A DNA stretch of 64,000 bases from Bacteroidia bacterium (GCA_033391075.1 JAWPMV010000001.1:5518001-5582000); one strand, 5' to 3'. Positions 36,830-46,787 are shown, counted from the first letter of the stretch. Made by a program: numbers and translations. The notes: generated by a model from the letters alone, not told the origin.

Positions 36830-37794
36830 TTTGCCCATAAAGGTAAATTATTTTTGTAGAGCTGTAAATAGGGAACAGGCTTGCTCCCAAATTTTCTAAA
36901 GAATTGTTCTATCCCTGCTATCATCGAACCCTCAAAATCGAAAGTGTGTATTCCCTCTTCCTTCCCTTTTAGTATACTCTCCCACATCAAATAGGTCATA
37001 GCTCCACTTGATTGAGCTTTGGGATACTGAGCACCAATAAGGTAATACATCTTATCATTCAAGTGAGCAAAAAAGCCAGATGCCAGGGGCGTATTTTCTG
37101 CATCATAAACGGTATGGATATATCCCTGATTTGAGGTTTCCAGATAGCTATGAAGTTTTCGGACTAAAGGCAAGATTCGTGGATCCCCTCCACTCAGATC
37201 GTTCCCTGCATCCAGATTCTGCTGAAACAATATTTCCAATTGACCAAAATCCTGCTTCCATCTGATCTCCAATCCGTGTTTTTTCGCCTTTCTGATCTGG
37301 CGTTTGTGGCTGGATTCAAGATTTACTTCCAACTGCTCCAGGTCTTTTGTCAAATCCAGCTGGTAGGTAAATCGTGTTTTTAACTCAAAACCATGCCAAT
37401 GAAAAGGCAGGGCATAGGGAAAATCCGGAGCAAGATTGAAATCGAACAACTCAATTTCCTCGATTTCCGCACAAATTCTTTCTATGATCTTGCCTTGCTT
37501 ACTCAGTTTTTGATAGGATTTCAAGTCTGAGTCTTCAAAAAATACTCCCCAATGCTGAGTCAATGGAGCTTGAGGCATAAAACGAAAGGGCCCTTTTTTA
37601 TTTATAATAAAAGGCATAAGGGCTTTCCATTCTCCCTTTTCCTCAACAATAAAAGCCTCCCAATCCTCCCTAAGGGTCGAAATATATCCATGCAAAGCAT
37701 AAATGGCTGCCTGAGGAGAACTTTTTATGAAAGCATCCCATTTTTCAGCTTCAATCTGAGAAGCCTTAAAACGATGTAGGAGAATTTCTGCCAT
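36805..37794 (-). CDS. BioF2-like GNAT acyltransferase (FemAB-like)
   Basis: 329 residues, no signal. Tandem GNAT-type halves: residues 1-150 and 160-320. The FemAB/BioF2 signature is seen in ESSHKRQIRKAKKHGLEI (about 178-195), QQNLDAGND, and FDFEGSMIAGIEQFFRKFGS near the end, as in proteins that transfer acyl or amino-acyl groups in envelope synthesis. Substrate unknown. It overlaps upp. Confidence 0.85.
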   Translation of the reverse strand: MAEILLHRFKASQIEAEKWDAFIKSSPQAAIYALHGYISTLREDWEAFIVEEKGEWKALMPFIINKKGPFRFMPQAPLTQHWGVFFEDSDLKSYQKLSKQGKIIERICAEIEEIELFDFNLAPDFPYALPFHWHGFELKTRFTYQLDLTKDLEQLEVNLESSHKRQIRKAKKHGLEIRWKQDFGQLEILFQQNLDAGNDLSGGDPRILPLVRKLHSYLETSNQGYIHTVYDAENTPLASGFFAHLNDKMYYLIGAQYPKAQSSGAMTYLMWESILKGKEEGIHTFDFEGSMIAGIEQFFRKFGSKPVPYLQLYKNNLPLWAKWLHKLIS

Positions 37795-37925
37795 TTCCGT
37801 ACTCTGATCTCGCGAAGCTATAAAGCTCAGCCCATATAATAAAGTCGAATCTTGGGGGCAAAAGCTACATAGATCAACATTAGGTCTTAATTTGAGGTTT
37901 AATACGAAATTTGCAAACAGCTCTG

Positions 37926-37933
37926 TAACTTTG
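37926..37933 (+). promoter_or_regulatory. TAACTTTG box just before the mlaE start
   Basis: Perfect TAnnTTTG, with only CCCT between it and the ATG at 37938. If active, transcription would begin at or within one base of the start codon, giving a leaderless mRNA. The nearest TTTG (37910-37913) is only 12 bases upstream, shorter than usual. Confidence 0.45.
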
Positions 37934-37937
37934 CCCT

Positions 37938-38672
37938 ATGCAAGCACTCATTCCAGTTGGAGAATTTGGATACCTGATCTATCGGGTATTCGGTACGCTG
38001 CGTTTTGCACTGAGGGATAGAGAAAGGCTTATTTATCAATTAAATCATGTAGGTGTAAATTCCCTTCCTCTGGTTGCCCTGATAGGGCTCTTTGCCGGAG
38101 GTATAGTTGCCTGGCAAGCAGCTTATCAGTTCAAGGGCATGGTATCTCTCTCCGTTTTAGGAGGACAGGTGGTACGAGTAATGATGATGGAAATGGCTCC
38201 AGTCTTAACGGCATTGGTTATGTCTGGACGTATTGGGGCATCCATGACTGCTGAGATTGGAGCTATGAAAATCAGTGAGCAAATAGATGCCCTGAAAACC
38301 ATGTCCATCGACCCTGTGAGGTATATTGTAATGCCACGCTTTCTTAGCATGGTCATTATGATGCCGATTCTCACCTTTTTTTCCATCATGATAGCCGTTA
38401 TTGGTGCATTTCTTGTATCCAGTTTCTTTCTGGATATTACCTACCAGGTATTCTTTGAATCAGTACGTACTTTCTTTGAATTGGGGGATCTGGTAGGGGG
38501 TTTACTAAAGGGAGTTGTCTTTGGTATGTTGATCTCTCTCATCGGATGCTTTAGAGGGATGAAGACCCTTGGTGGTGCGAGAGGCTTAGGTAACTCAACT
38601 ATTCAGGCCTTTGTAATTTCTGCGATTGCGATCCTGATAAGTGATTTCCTTTTATGGATTATTTTGTTCTGA
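37938..38672 (+). CDS. mlaE: MlaE-family lipid-transport ABC permease
   Basis: 244 residues, usual for MlaE, with five to six hydrophobic segments. Signature blocks: GIVAWQAAYQFKG, ALVMSGRIGASMTAEIGAMK, EQIDALKTMSIDPVRYIVMP and the terminal VFGMLISLIGCFRGM. MlaE permeases move phospholipids between inner and outer membranes with an ATPase (MlaF) and a substrate-binding MlaD. Neither is beside it here, though in many Bacteroidota the ATPase follows directly. Confidence 0.93.
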   Translation: MQALIPVGEFGYLIYRVFGTLRFALRDRERLIYQLNHVGVNSLPLVALIGLFAGGIVAWQAAYQFKGMVSLSVLGGQVVRVMMMEMAPVLTALVMSGRIGASMTAEIGAMKISEQIDALKTMSIDPVRYIVMPRFLSMVIMMPILTFFSIMIAVIGAFLVSSFFLDITYQVFFESVRTFFELGDLVGGLLKGVVFGMLISLIGCFRGMKTLGGARGLGNSTIQAFVISAIAILISDFLLWIILF

Positions 38673-38762
38673 AAATTGAGTAGTACCGGTATTTTTTCTA
38701 TGTTTGCTTTACGTGAATTGCTCTATAAATTCCAAAAATCCGAAAATAACACATCAATACCT

Positions 38763-40793
38763 ATGATACCTCTCCTACTAAGGCGTATACCGTTGAGTGT
38801 CATACTGCTAGTATTGACGATCCTTCCCATATTGTCATTTGCCCAGGACTCGAAGACAGCGAAAACGATGGCAAGAGCGGAAGAATACTTTAGCAGTAAT
38901 AACACCGTAGACGCTGAAATTTTGTACAATCAGGTCCTCGCGGCTGATCCCAGCAATTTTCGCGCGGCTTATCAATTGGGAAGGATAAACTCCTTTCTGA
39001 AGGATTACCGAGAAGCGCTCCGCTGGTTCCGCAAGGCCGAAGAAATAGACGCAAATACGAATGATACGCTCTATTTGCAGATCGGTCTCACCTATAAAAG
39101 GCTGGACAATTATCGGAAAGCCAAAGAATATTTCGAGACTTTCAAACAAAAGCACGGCACGCAAGATGCGTATTATGAACGTGCAGAATTAGAAATTCAG
39201 GGCTGTGATCTTGCAGAAGCATCCATAGCCCGACTCCCGGACTTTCGTGTTAGCGCAGCAAGTTTCAATTCTACTTCCAGCGACAACTACCCCTCCATGC
39301 TGGACCAAAGACAGGAAGATAAATTCCTGGTATTTACATCTTACCGGCCGCTTCCCGGCAGACGAGCCAAAAGGGACAAGATCAGTGGGGAAGCCAAGGA
39401 TTCTGACATCTATTACATCATTAGGGAAAATGACAGCATTTTCGGAGAAATCTCCCGTTTCCCTAAAAAGCGTATTAACACAAAGTTCAATGACGGTCCC
39501 GCCTCCATTACTGGAGACGGAATGACCGTATTTTTCAGTGTTTGTGGCGGAAAGAAGAACAGAAATGGATGTACCATTTTTGAATCTCGTTATGATCCCG
39601 TCAAAAAACGCTGGGGAAAGGCCCAAATTGTTGAGGGCGTTTCCGGCAGCCAGGATGTGATCGTGAACAGCCGCGGGAAAACCCGTCGCGTTCCTACTAA
39701 TGATCGCCAGCCTTTTATCAGCAGAGATGGACGTACCCTCTACTTTGCCTCCAACCGTGGCGGCGGAGAAGGAGGATATGATATCTGGTTCTCCCGTAAA
39801 GTGGGTTCCGGATGGTCTGAGCCTCAAAACCTCGGGCCTACCATCAACACTGCTTTCAATGAATCGTCTCCCTTCATCAACGATGCAGGAGATAAGATGT
39901 ATTTCGCTTCAGATGGTTTAGCTGGATTTGGAGGTCTTGATCTCTATTATTCAGAAGGAGCTATCGGAAACTTCAGTGAGCCTGTAAATCTCGGTGCACC
40001 TATCAACTCCAGCTACAATGACTTCGGTAGTTTGTGGATGGATGATGATTCTCTGGTGTACTTTACTTCGGATCGACCCGGAGGTGCTGGTCGCGATGAT
40101 ATTTATATCGGTCGCAGGATTTACAGAGAACCCGTTCCATTAAAGATTGCTGTAAAAGGAGTTATCCGCGATAAGCAGACCAAGCAGCCTATCGAATTTG
40201 CCACAGCCATTCTTTATGAACGCGGAAATGAGCAAAACCTGATCACCATCGATACCTTTACTACCGATCAGAGTGCTCGTTATGAATTCCCACTGGAAGA
40301 AGAAAAAGATTATGTGATCCTCGGAAATGCGCCGGAATATCTGGCAAATGAAGAGGAAGTTAGTACTGTTGGAATCGATGTGGATACAGAGCTTGTCAAG
40401 AATATTGACATCGAACTGGAACCCATTATTCTGGAGGCCCCTATTACTATTGAAAATATCTATTACGATTTCGATGAATATTACCTTCGTGAGGATGCAT
40501 TGAGCGAGTTGGCCAAACTGGTTGACCTGCTTAATAAGAATCCTAATATCACCATCGAATTAGGTTCTCATACAGATAGTAATGGAACTCCTACTTACAA
40601 CATCAATCTGTCTGACAATCGTGCGAAAGCCGTTGTTAAGTTCCTCGTTGAAAATGGCATAGATCCTGCAAGACTAACCTGGAGAGGATTTGGAGAAAAT
40701 CAACTCCTGATCTACCCAGAGATGTCTGATTTTGATGAGCAGGCAAACCGCCGGACAGAATTCAGAATCATGTCTATCGAATTTCTTCCTTAG
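38763..40793 (+). CDS. PorE-like TPR / beta-propeller / CRD / OmpA protein
   Basis: 676 residues from the ATG at 38763 (MIPLLLRRIPLSVILLVLT, a signal peptide). The domain order matches PorE, a T9SS component: TPR (about 25-140), PD40 WD40-like propeller (about 175-450, with repeats such as YFASNRGGGEGGYDIWFS and MYFASDGLAGFGGLDLYYS), a carboxypeptidase-regulatory-like beta domain (about 470-560), and an OmpA peptidoglycan-binding domain (IENIYYDFDEYYLRE, then LGSHTDSNGTPTYNINLSDN). The Asp/Arg set of OmpA is intact. Probably anchors envelope machinery to peptidoglycan; whether it is the PorE ortholog is not proven. Confidence 0.85.
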   Translation: MIPLLLRRIPLSVILLVLTILPILSFAQDSKTAKTMARAEEYFSSNNTVDAEILYNQVLAADPSNFRAAYQLGRINSFLKDYREALRWFRKAEEIDANTNDTLYLQIGLTYKRLDNYRKAKEYFETFKQKHGTQDAYYERAELEIQGCDLAEASIARLPDFRVSAASFNSTSSDNYPSMLDQRQEDKFLVFTSYRPLPGRRAKRDKISGEAKDSDIYYIIRENDSIFGEISRFPKKRINTKFNDGPASITGDGMTVFFSVCGGKKNRNGCTIFESRYDPVKKRWGKAQIVEGVSGSQDVIVNSRGKTRRVPTNDRQPFISRDGRTLYFASNRGGGEGGYDIWFSRKVGSGWSEPQNLGPTINTAFNESSPFINDAGDKMYFASDGLAGFGGLDLYYSEGAIGNFSEPVNLGAPINSSYNDFGSLWMDDDSLVYFTSDRPGGAGRDDIYIGRRIYREPVPLKIAVKGVIRDKQTKQPIEFATAILYERGNEQNLITIDTFTTDQSARYEFPLEEEKDYVILGNAPEYLANEEEVSTVGIDVDTELVKNIDIELEPIILEAPITIENIYYDFDEYYLREDALSELAKLVDLLNKNPNITIELGSHTDSNGTPTYNINLSDNRAKAVVKFLVENGIDPARLTWRGFGENQLLIYPEMSDFDEQANRRTEFRIMSIEFLP

Positions 40794-40830
40794 GAAGAAT
40801 TGATATATTCTCTTAAAACGGATAAGGAAA

Positions 40831-40857
40831 GGGTAAAGCATTGCTTTGCCCTTTTTT
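40831..40857 (+). terminator. Intrinsic terminator of the PorE-like gene
   Basis: Stem GGGTAAAGC / GCTTTGCCC (one G-U pair), loop ATT, then six T. Confidence 0.85.
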
Positions 40858-40882
40858 AATTTTTCACCGACTTCATTTTGTG

Positions 40883-40890
40883 TACCTTTG
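40883..40890 (+). promoter_or_regulatory. TACCTTTG promoter box for purM
   Basis: Perfect -7 box 25 bases before the purM ATG. A TTTT stretch 18 bases upstream could replace the -33 TTTG. Confidence 0.5.
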
Positions 40891-40915
40891 TGCCTCAGAT
40901 AAAAGAGATACATAG

Positions 40916-42079
40916 ATGGATTATAAATATTCTCAAAGAGGTGTTTCCGCTGGAAAAGAAGATGTCCATAAGGCAATCAAAGGCCTGGATAAAGGACTTT
41001 ATCCCAATGCATTTTGTAAGATCATTCCCGACATAGCCGGAGGAGATCCTGAATATTGCAATCTGATGCATGCGGACACTGCCGGAACCAAAACTTCCTT
41101 GGCCTATTTATATTGGCGCGAAACTGGCGATCTCAGTGTTTGGAAAGGAATTGTGCAGGATGCCATCGTCATGAATCTGGATGATATGGCCTGTGTAGGT
41201 TGTGTGGATGATATCATGCTTTCGTCCACCATAGGAAGAAATAAACACTATGTAAGCGGAGATGCTATTGCTGCCATCATTCAAGGAGCTGCAGAACTAG
41301 CTTCGGAGCTAAAAGAGATGGGAGTAAACCTTCACCTGACAGGCGGAGAAACTGCAGATGTAGGAGATATCGTAAGAACGGCTGATGTTGGATTTACGGC
41401 CTTTGCACGAATGAAGCGTAGCGAAGTTATAGAAACTGCTGTAAAGCCGGGAGATGTGATTGTGGGCCTTGCCAGCTATGGGCAGGCAAGTTACGAGCAG
41501 AAGTACAATAGTGGGATTGGAAGCAATGGACTCACCAATGCGCGACATGATGTACTGAGTCATGAATATGCTGCCAAATATCCCGAGTCTTATGACAAGG
41601 TCAACATACCCGAAGATCTCGTTTATGTAGGCAAGCATAAAGTGACCGACAGTTATGAAGGATTGGATCAGAATGTTGGGCAACTCCTACTTAGCCCTAC
41701 CAGAACTTTCCTTCCCCTCATGAAGGAACTCCTGAGAGATCATAGAGAACAAATCAATGGTATGATCCATTGTACCGGAGGCGGGCAAACCAAGGTCATG
41801 AAATTTGTCGAAGGCCTGCATGTAATCAAAGATAACCTACTTCCAACCCCTCCCATTTTTCGCTTGATCCAGGAATCATCCGGCGCCAGTTGGAAAGAAA
41901 TGTATCAGGTATTCAATATGGGCCACAGGATGGAAATCTATACGGATAAAAAGACTGCCGATGCAGTTCTTAAGCTGGCTGATAAATTTCAGATAGATGC
42001 CCGCATCGTAGGACGATGCCTGGCTTCAGATAAAAACAGACTGGATATAGAGGGAGAAGAATCTCTTACTTATTCTTGA
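40916..42079 (+). CDS. purM: Phosphoribosylformylglycinamidine cyclo-ligase (AIR synthase)
   Basis: 387 residues, slightly longer than the E. coli enzyme, as is usual in Bacteroidota. It closes the imidazole ring in purine synthesis using ATP. Motifs: YSQRGVSAGKEDVHKAI at the start, MHADTAGTKTSLAYLYW, ATP-site LHLTGGETADVGDIVR, and GMIHCTGGGQTKVM in the second domain. Its 3' end overlaps that of the convergent TPR gene by 14 bases. Confidence 0.93.
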   Translation: MDYKYSQRGVSAGKEDVHKAIKGLDKGLYPNAFCKIIPDIAGGDPEYCNLMHADTAGTKTSLAYLYWRETGDLSVWKGIVQDAIVMNLDDMACVGCVDDIMLSSTIGRNKHYVSGDAIAAIIQGAAELASELKEMGVNLHLTGGETADVGDIVRTADVGFTAFARMKRSEVIETAVKPGDVIVGLASYGQASYEQKYNSGIGSNGLTNARHDVLSHEYAAKYPESYDKVNIPEDLVYVGKHKVTDSYEGLDQNVGQLLLSPTRTFLPLMKELLRDHREQINGMIHCTGGGQTKVMKFVEGLHVIKDNLLPTPPIFRLIQESSGASWKEMYQVFNMGHRMEIYTDKKTADAVLKLADKFQIDARIVGRCLASDKNRLDIEGEESLTYS

Positions 42080-43412
42080 GTTTATTAAGTTCTTCTTTAG
42101 CCGCTAATTTATATGGACCAACCATTGCACGGGTAAAGGCAGATTCAGCCTGCTCATAATCTCCCATTTTAGTCAGTGCCATCCCTAGCATAAAGTTATG
42201 TTTGGCTTTAGATTTAGGATCTGTATTGGCCTGAAGCAAGGCAGATAAGGTCTGAGCCGATGCAGCATAGTCTCCGGTATCATACTCAGCCCGGGCTTTC
42301 ATGGGCAGATAGGTAGGCGAAGACTTGGGATACGTTTGCATTGCCTTTTCCAAACTGTTCAAGGCTCCATACGCATCTCCATTCTTCAATTGCAACTTGG
42401 CCATAAGCCCATAAAGTTTAGACCTGCGAGCCGGTGATTTTTCCTGACCGATAGCTTCAAGATAACTATCAACAGCTCCCGCATTATTTCCTCTTTTCTG
42501 GGCAATTTTGGCTTTTAGCAAATAAGCACTGGAGAAGTTCCTTTGCAGATTGAGGGCTTCATTGACATGACGTTCACTTTCATCGTACTCACCATTCAAA
42601 TAATAGCCCACCGCAATTTTATAGTAATGAACATGGCTATTCTGAGCCATTTCTGCTTCGATCAATTTCTTATAGGGGCCAAAATTGGCTTTTCCCCAGG
42701 CTCTTTTCGCACCCGTATTATCTCCCAGATTGTTTCTGGCTACTCCCAATTGATAATAATACTTCGCCTGCTCACTGGGAGATTTATTCTTGAGTTGGTC
42801 AGAGGCCAAAGCTTTTTCATACGCCCTTTTCGCATCTGCCCAATTTTCATTTTTACTCGCTATTTCTCCTACATAAAAGAGCACCTTTGGATTACTGGGA
42901 TCCAGTTTCCTGGCAGATTCTATATGTCTTCTGGCTTCTTCTTCCCGATCCTGCTTGATCAGAAGATTCACCAACAATAATTCATACTGGATTTTCTTAC
43001 GCTTGTCAGACGACCAGCGGGCTGCCTGTTCGTAATTATAAATGGCCTGATCATAATCCTCTTCTTCCTTGTATATCTTCGCCAGAAGTGAATAAGCAGA
43101 AGTGAACTTAGGTTGATACTCTACCGTAGCTTCCAAAGAGTTTTTTGCCTCTTCAATATATTTCAGTTGGAGTTGACACTTGGCCATCATGAAATAGTAC
43201 TTGTAATTGGAAGGCTCTTGCCTGATCGCCTGGTTATAGCTGTCGATAGCTTCTTTACACTTGCTTTGCTTCCTGAAGTTTTCTCCCTTTTCAAAATATG
43301 CACGACCGGGGCCCTGTGCATAACTGAGGTGAACCCAAGCCAGTAAGAAACAGAGTGTCAAGCTTTTCAGTACATATTTTTGCAGAAGTGTGGGACGAGA
43401 TTCGCTAGTCAT
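42066..43412 (-). CDS. Exported TPR-repeat protein
   Basis: 448 residues. A signal peptide lies after a short basic lead (LKSLTLCFLLAWVHLSYAQ). Nearly the whole mature protein is TPR repeats, with recurring W/A-x-x-Y patterns (AIDSYNQAIRQEPSNYKYYF, AIYNYEQAARWSSDKRKK, ALNSLEKAMQTYPKSSPTYL). Protein-interaction scaffold in the periplasm; partner unknown. Confidence 0.85.
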   Translation of the reverse strand: MTSESRPTLLQKYVLKSLTLCFLLAWVHLSYAQGPGRAYFEKGENFRKQSKCKEAIDSYNQAIRQEPSNYKYYFMMAKCQLQLKYIEEAKNSLEATVEYQPKFTSAYSLLAKIYKEEEDYDQAIYNYEQAARWSSDKRKKIQYELLLVNLLIKQDREEEARRHIESARKLDPSNPKVLFYVGEIASKNENWADAKRAYEKALASDQLKNKSPSEQAKYYYQLGVARNNLGDNTGAKRAWGKANFGPYKKLIEAEMAQNSHVHYYKIAVGYYLNGEYDESERHVNEALNLQRNFSSAYLLKAKIAQKRGNNAGAVDSYLEAIGQEKSPARRSKLYGLMAKLQLKNGDAYGALNSLEKAMQTYPKSSPTYLPMKARAEYDTGDYAASAQTLSALLQANTDPKSKAKHNFMLGMALTKMGDYEQAESAFTRAMVGPYKLAAKEELNKLKNK

Positions 43413-43630
43413 AAGACCGGAGTTAAATGTCAGGATTATATAGCTTGGTGTTAAACGAATGTAAGCAAATTTAGGCAGAATTTAAATCTGCAACATATCA
43501 AGGCATAACGTATTAATAAGTATAAAAGTATAGGCTTTTAATCCCTAATCATAAATGGTAAAGAATCTATACTTCTGGCTTGTTGAAATATATTCTGGGA
43601 GCTAAATTGCAGCGCTTTAGAAAGATAGTG

Positions 43631-44929
43631 ATGAAAAATTTTATTGCAGAATTGAAATGGCGGGGGATGATCCACGACATGACGCCCGGCACGGAAGAGT
43701 ATATGCTTAGCCAGTCTATTGCCGGATATCTGGGTGTGGACCCTACCAGCGATTCTATGCATATCGGAAACCTTGTTCCCGTAATGATGCTTGTTCATAT
43801 GCAAAGGGCGGGTCACACCCCCATTGCATTGGTTGGAGGAGCGACAGGTCTGGTGGGTGATCCTTCCGGGAAGGATAAAGAACGTCAACTCCAAACCATC
43901 GAAAAGGTAGAGCAGAATGCCGCTGGTATCAAAAAACAGTTGGAGCATTTTCTCGAGTTTGACAATGTCCCCAATCCCGCTGTCATGGTCAATAACTATG
44001 ACTGGTTTAAGGATATCAGTTTTCTCGACTTCCTGAGAGATACCGGAAAGCATATTACCATCAACTATATGATGAGTAAGGAGTCTGTAAAAAAGCGTAT
44101 CCAGGGTGATACGGGTATTTCCTATACAGAATTTGCTTACCAATTGCTGCAAGGATATGATTTCTACCACCTTTACCATCACAAAAATGCCCGTCTCCAG
44201 GTAGGAGGGTCTGATCAGTGGGGAAATATCACTACCGGTACAGAATTGATCAGAAGAATGTCAGAAGAGGAAGCCAAAGCCTATGCGGTGGTTTGTCCCC
44301 TCATGACTCGTGAAGATGGTTCTAAATTCGGAAAAACAGCCGGAGGAAAAAGCGTTTGGTTGGATCCGGAGAAAACCAGCCCTTATGAATTTTATCAATA
44401 CTGGCTCCGTGTTGGGGATAGTGATGCAGAAAAATATATCAAGATTTTCACCCTCAAAACGCAGGATGAAATAGAAGGATTGATTGCCGAGCATGCTAAA
44501 GATCCTGGTGCGAGAATTCTTCATAAAGCTTTGGCCGAAGACCTTAGCAAACGTGTACACGGAGAAGAAGGCTTGAAGAGTGCACATACCCTGACTGACT
44601 TTTTCTTTGGCCGAATCAAAAGCAAAGAAGCCCTCAATGCTTTGAGCCAAAAGGAATGGAGAGATGTAAGTCGCTCTTCCGATATCAAGCAATTGAGCAA
44701 AGAAAAGTTAAACTCTGGCATAGGCATTCTCGATCTTCTGGTCGAAACCGGTATCACACAATCCAAAGGGGAAGCCAGACGTTCGATAGAAAAAGATAAA
44801 TCTGTCAAAGTGAATATGGAAGCCTGTACTTCCCTGGATACAGAACTCAATATGGAAGACGTATTTTTCGATACTTATCTCTATATTCAGAAAGGAAAGA
44901 AGAACAAGTTCATCATCGAACTGGTCTAA
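43631..44929 (+). CDS. tyrS: Tyrosyl-tRNA synthetase
   Basis: 432 residues from the ATG at 43631 (MKNFIAELKWRGMIHDMTPG); the TTG at 43580 is rejected. Class I enzyme charging tRNA-Tyr. HIGH-type motif SMHIGNLVP, tyrosine-site VGGSDQWGNITTG, second loop DGSKFGKTAGGKS in place of KMSKS (usual for bacterial TyrRS), and a C-terminal S4-like domain (ETGITQSKGEARRSIEKD). Full length. A small CCCTGC-TCAT-GCAGGG hairpin (44943-44958) follows the stop. Confidence 0.96.
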   Translation: MKNFIAELKWRGMIHDMTPGTEEYMLSQSIAGYLGVDPTSDSMHIGNLVPVMMLVHMQRAGHTPIALVGGATGLVGDPSGKDKERQLQTIEKVEQNAAGIKKQLEHFLEFDNVPNPAVMVNNYDWFKDISFLDFLRDTGKHITINYMMSKESVKKRIQGDTGISYTEFAYQLLQGYDFYHLYHHKNARLQVGGSDQWGNITTGTELIRRMSEEEAKAYAVVCPLMTREDGSKFGKTAGGKSVWLDPEKTSPYEFYQYWLRVGDSDAEKYIKIFTLKTQDEIEGLIAEHAKDPGARILHKALAEDLSKRVHGEEGLKSAHTLTDFFFGRIKSKEALNALSQKEWRDVSRSSDIKQLSKEKLNSGIGILDLLVETGITQSKGEARRSIEKDKSVKVNMEACTSLDTELNMEDVFFDTYLYIQKGKKNKFIIELV

Positions 44930-44977
44930 TTTCCAAAAATCCCTGCTCATGCAGGGCTAAGGGCCCAAAACAGCATT

Positions 44978-46132
44978 ATGCTTAGGTATATCCTTTTCAG
45001 TATTAGCTTGCTATGGATGGGACAGATGTATGCCCAACAGGTATACATTTCCCGCTACATCCCGGATTTTCCCACAAATGCAGATAATCCCGATCAGGAG
45101 GTTGAGATTTTTAATGAATCCCGTACCCGCAATCTGAATCTGGGTAGATTTATATTAATGACCCGCTCCTACCTCGTCAGATTTCCAAATCTTGAGGTTC
45201 CTCCCTTAAAATCTGTACGTTTGGGGATGAAGGCTCGTGCAATAGGCCCCTATTTTAGCTTATTGGATATGCCGGATTTCCAATTGAGAACTGCCCTGGG
45301 AGAAGATAATGGGGATTTTGTGATTCTCCTCAATCCCAATATGCAGGTCATGGATGCTTTTTATTTTGGAGAAAGTGCAGAAGTAGACTTCCTCCCACTA
45401 AATGAGAGGCTGAACACTCAATCTGGCCAACTAATAAGCGTAAGGATTCCTGCTGAGCAAGATGAGGACTGGTCCTATTTACAATTGGCTCCAGATCCTG
45501 CTATTGCCTTTGTGAAAATCAATGGAACCTGGAGTCCCAATAGTAGGAAGGCCAATATTTTTGAAGCTACCGAATACCGATATCTCCAGAGTAAATACAT
45601 CGAAGGGGTAGTGAGTCTTCGCTGGCAGACTCGTTTTGAAAATGATTGTTTTGAGCATGTGGTAGAAAGGAGTTTGGGCAGAAATCGATTTCAGGAAATC
45701 GCTCGCATAAACTCCCTCAAACAGAACTCTTCCAGTCCCCTGGATTACGAATATTATGATGATGAGGTAGAACAAAATCAATTGTATTACTACCGCATAC
45801 GGCATACGGATAAATTTGGGGAAACCGTTTACTCCGAAGAAATAGAGACCACCACGGAAGAAAATCCAGGCGGCTTTTTCTTCGACATCCTCAGCGAACC
45901 CTCAGATCAGGGTAAATACCTCAATATTCGTTTTAGCTCTCGGCAAGATCAGCGAGTGAGGATTATGTTGTTGGATGAAGAACTGCGTCAACTGGCCATT
46001 CTTTTCTCCGACGAAATAAGCGCGGACAAACAAAATCTCATCACCTATCAAGAGGCAATACCTTTTGGGATCTACCACATCCTGGTAGAAACAGAAAACA
46101 GACGTTATAGAGAATTACTGGTAGTGGAATAA
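44978..46132 (+). CDS. Exported lamin-tail-like protein with a degenerate T9SS tail
   Basis: 384 residues. Signal peptide at 1-20 (ILFSISLLWMGQMYAQQ). Residues about 21-170 have the lamin-tail pattern (VYISRYIPDFPTNADNPDQE, EVEIFNESRTRNLNLGRFIL). About 200-290 are fibronectin-like (SLRWQTRFENDCFEHVVERS, YYYRIRHTDKFGET). The last 80 residues end PFGIYHILVETENRRYRELL, similar to a T9SS sorting domain without the usual PNP motif. Probably a surface or secreted structural protein. Confidence 0.65.
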   Translation: MLRYILFSISLLWMGQMYAQQVYISRYIPDFPTNADNPDQEVEIFNESRTRNLNLGRFILMTRSYLVRFPNLEVPPLKSVRLGMKARAIGPYFSLLDMPDFQLRTALGEDNGDFVILLNPNMQVMDAFYFGESAEVDFLPLNERLNTQSGQLISVRIPAEQDEDWSYLQLAPDPAIAFVKINGTWSPNSRKANIFEATEYRYLQSKYIEGVVSLRWQTRFENDCFEHVVERSLGRNRFQEIARINSLKQNSSSPLDYEYYDDEVEQNQLYYYRIRHTDKFGETVYSEEIETTTEENPGGFFFDILSEPSDQGKYLNIRFSSRQDQRVRIMLLDEELRQLAILFSDEISADKQNLITYQEAIPFGIYHILVETENRRYRELLVVE

Positions 46133-46136
46133 AGGC

Positions 46137-46664
46137 TTATAAAGCTTCCTCTTCTCCTTCAGCAGCTTCTTCTGCCGCATTTATCGCCTCAATCTCCTTA
46201 TCAATATAGTACAGGCTTTGAGGGCCATTTCCAATGAGTTTGAGCTTGTCCAGCACAGAACGCATCAGATTTTCCTCTTCTCTCTGCTCTGTGATATACC
46301 ACTGGAGAAAATTCTCAGTCGTATAATCATTCTCCGAGCGAGCTTGTGCCAGGAGAGAATTGATGGAGTTTGTCACTTTTTGCTCATGCTCATAAACTTC
46401 TTTGAACATGGCCTGAACAGAATCAAATTCATGTCTGGGCTGATCGATGGCCGGAGTGATCGCATGGGAATCTACCTCGCTGAGGTAATGAAAAATGCGA
46501 AGCATGTGATCTCTTTCCTCCGCAGACTGTCGGTGCATAAATTTTGCACAGCCCTCCAATCCTTCCTTATCACACCAGGAAGCCATGGAGAGATATAAAA
46601 AGGAAGCTTTTCCTTCTAGTTGGATTTGGCTATTTAAAGCCTGAGCCATTTTTTCTGAAATCAT
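46137..46664 (-). CDS. ftnA: Ferritin (non-heme iron storage)
   Basis: 175 residues, the length of bacterial FtnA. All ferroxidase positions are conserved: E17 (QLEGKASF), E50 and H53 (SAEERDHM), E94, Q127 and E130. It oxidises and stores iron inside a 24-mer shell. The C-terminal tail is acidic (EEAAEGEEEAL). The upstream sequence has TTTAATTTGCAGC just before the ATG, one base off the TAnnTTTG promoter box. Confidence 0.95.
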   Translation of the reverse strand: MISEKMAQALNSQIQLEGKASFLYLSMASWCDKEGLEGCAKFMHRQSAEERDHMLRIFHYLSEVDSHAITPAIDQPRHEFDSVQAMFKEVYEHEQKVTNSINSLLAQARSENDYTTENFLQWYITEQREEENLMRSVLDKLKLIGNGPQSLYYIDKEIEAINAAEEAAEGEEEAL

Positions 46665-46787
46665 GCTGCAAATTAAACATTAATTAGAGGAAAAGATACT
46701 TAATGTATCTTATTCATAACTATATAAAAACCTTCAGGATTTAATTATGTTTCCCTTTTGCCAAGGGAAAGAGAGAAATTGGGGAAT

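Noticed and set aside
39189-39827. 212-codon minus-strand frame opposite the PorE-like gene
   Set aside because: It lies wholly within the strongly supported plus-strand gene and shows no family pattern.
43413-43630. Search for an RNA leader (T-box or riboswitch) before tyrS
   Set aside because: No specifier-loop, T-box sequence or terminator/antiterminator pair was seen.
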